DNA of 6,274 nt from contig JAITGZ010000076.1 of the NCBI GenBank assembly GCA_031280335.1, positions 1 to 6,274 on the forward strand, read 5' to 3'. Shown here one piece after another: positions 6,161 through 6,274 of this stretch (the first letter of the stretch is position 1; each line of letters begins with the position of its first letter). The DNA comes from Deltaproteobacteria bacterium (lineage in GTDB: Bacteria; Desulfobacterota; Desulfovibrionia; Desulfovibrionales; Desulfovibrionaceae). The position numbers and the translations under genes are program-made. The notes under the pieces were generated by a model, which made no database searches, was not told where the DNA came from, and was given only the letters and a program-made list of their open reading frames with translations.

Positions 6161-6180
6161 GGGCTTATCCATAAATAATT
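6161..6180. repeat. Probable terminal inverted repeat (end) of an IS5-family-like element
   Basis: GGGCTTATCCATAAATAATT resembles the ends of IS427/IS1031-type members of the IS5 family, which begin with a G-rich start followed by a TATCC or TGTTC and ATAAA block. The transposase stop codon falls inside it, as is usual in this family. The preceding TTA (6158-6160) could be one copy of a target duplication of the TNA or TA type. The other end lies outside the window, so the boundary is inferred. Confidence 0.5.
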
Positions 6181-6274
6181 TTAGTTCTCACTTTTCGCAA
6201 AGCGATGATTGCCGCAGCCAGATGCGTGAGAGCCAAATGGGTTGAGTCCAGCTTTTCGTAGCGGATCACGAGTT
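6165..6274 (-). mobile_element. IS5-family-like transposase, C-terminal 35 residues, runs off right edge
   Basis: Minus-strand reading from the window edge to TAA (6167-6165) gives IRYEKLDSTHLALTHLAAAI and then IALRKVRTKIIYG. The pattern RY(D/E)K-x4-(F/H)LA-x-(V/T)HLAAA(I/F)I is the C-terminal end of DDE transposases of the IS5 family (IS427/IS1031-like groups), where the ORF typically stops inside the terminal repeat. Only the last tail is visible, so the DDE triad, intactness and subgroup cannot be judged; many such elements encode the transposase as two overlapping frames, of which this would be the second. It marks the start of an element extending rightwards, inserted beside the AT-rich gap after the secreted-protein gene. 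Confidence 0.8.

Larger units (their letters stand above)
5987..6164. other. AT-rich intergenic region next to the insertion sequence
   Basis: Nothing in this 178-base stretch looks like a conserved gene. It becomes markedly AT-rich after about 6090. It holds two tiny open frames (6039-6131 and 6094-6156), the second with GGAG five bases before its ATG, and an AT-rich inverted repeat at 6120-6143. No good terminator for the secreted-protein gene is visible. It may be the remnant of a locus interrupted by the insertion sequence. Confidence 0.5.

Noticed and set aside
1..6274. tRNA, rRNA, CRISPR array or known riboswitch
   Set aside because: No repeat-spacer pattern, no cloverleaf with a GTTCRA-type T-loop, and none of the common riboswitch core motifs were seen by eye; a covariance search was not possible.

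Overview
The window looks like an ordinary chromosomal segment of a moderately GC-rich Gram-negative bacterium that ends in a mobile element. Its gene content (an AmrS-type radical SAM protein, purM, a LysO exporter and small glycan-modifying enzymes) and codon style would suit a Desulfovibrionaceae-like organism. That placement is a weak inference; no marker gene in the window proves it.

Layout from left to right. Positions 1-210 (minus) hold the N-terminal end of an AmmeMemoRadiSam-system radical SAM protein (AmrS), apparently starting at TTG and running off the left edge. A divergent intergenic region carries a very good sigma70-type promoter (204-232) for purM, which is complete at 322-1389 and makes AIR synthetase of purine synthesis. 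After purM, a second near-consensus promoter (1432-1460) lies so close to the next ATG (1468) that its transcript should be leaderless. It drives a two-gene unit: a CatB/Vat-like hexapeptide acetyltransferase (1468-2253) and, two bases later, a family 2 glycosyltransferase (2256-3362). These probably make or decorate a surface glycan.

A gap with small inverted repeats (3363-3606) precedes an RsuA/RluB-type rRNA pseudouridine synthase. This gene has lost, or never had, a stop codon where the family normally ends (about 4390). Its frame continues 195 codons through the antisense strand of the convergent lysine exporter gene lysO (4393-5316, minus), making a 588-base tail-to-tail overlap. A divergent region with an FNR/CRP-like palindrome (5365-5378) separates lysO from a small secreted protein of unknown function (5396-5986). 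The last part (5987-6164) is AT-rich with no convincing gene. From about 6161 an insertion sequence begins, and the C-terminal 35 residues of an IS5-family-like transposase are visible on the minus strand.

The genes do not form one pathway. They are housekeeping functions (purine synthesis, rRNA modification, lysine efflux) next to a small glycan unit. I see no defence system, CRISPR array, tRNA or rRNA. The most unusual points are the read-through overlap at 4393-4980 and the predicted leaderless transcript at 1468.
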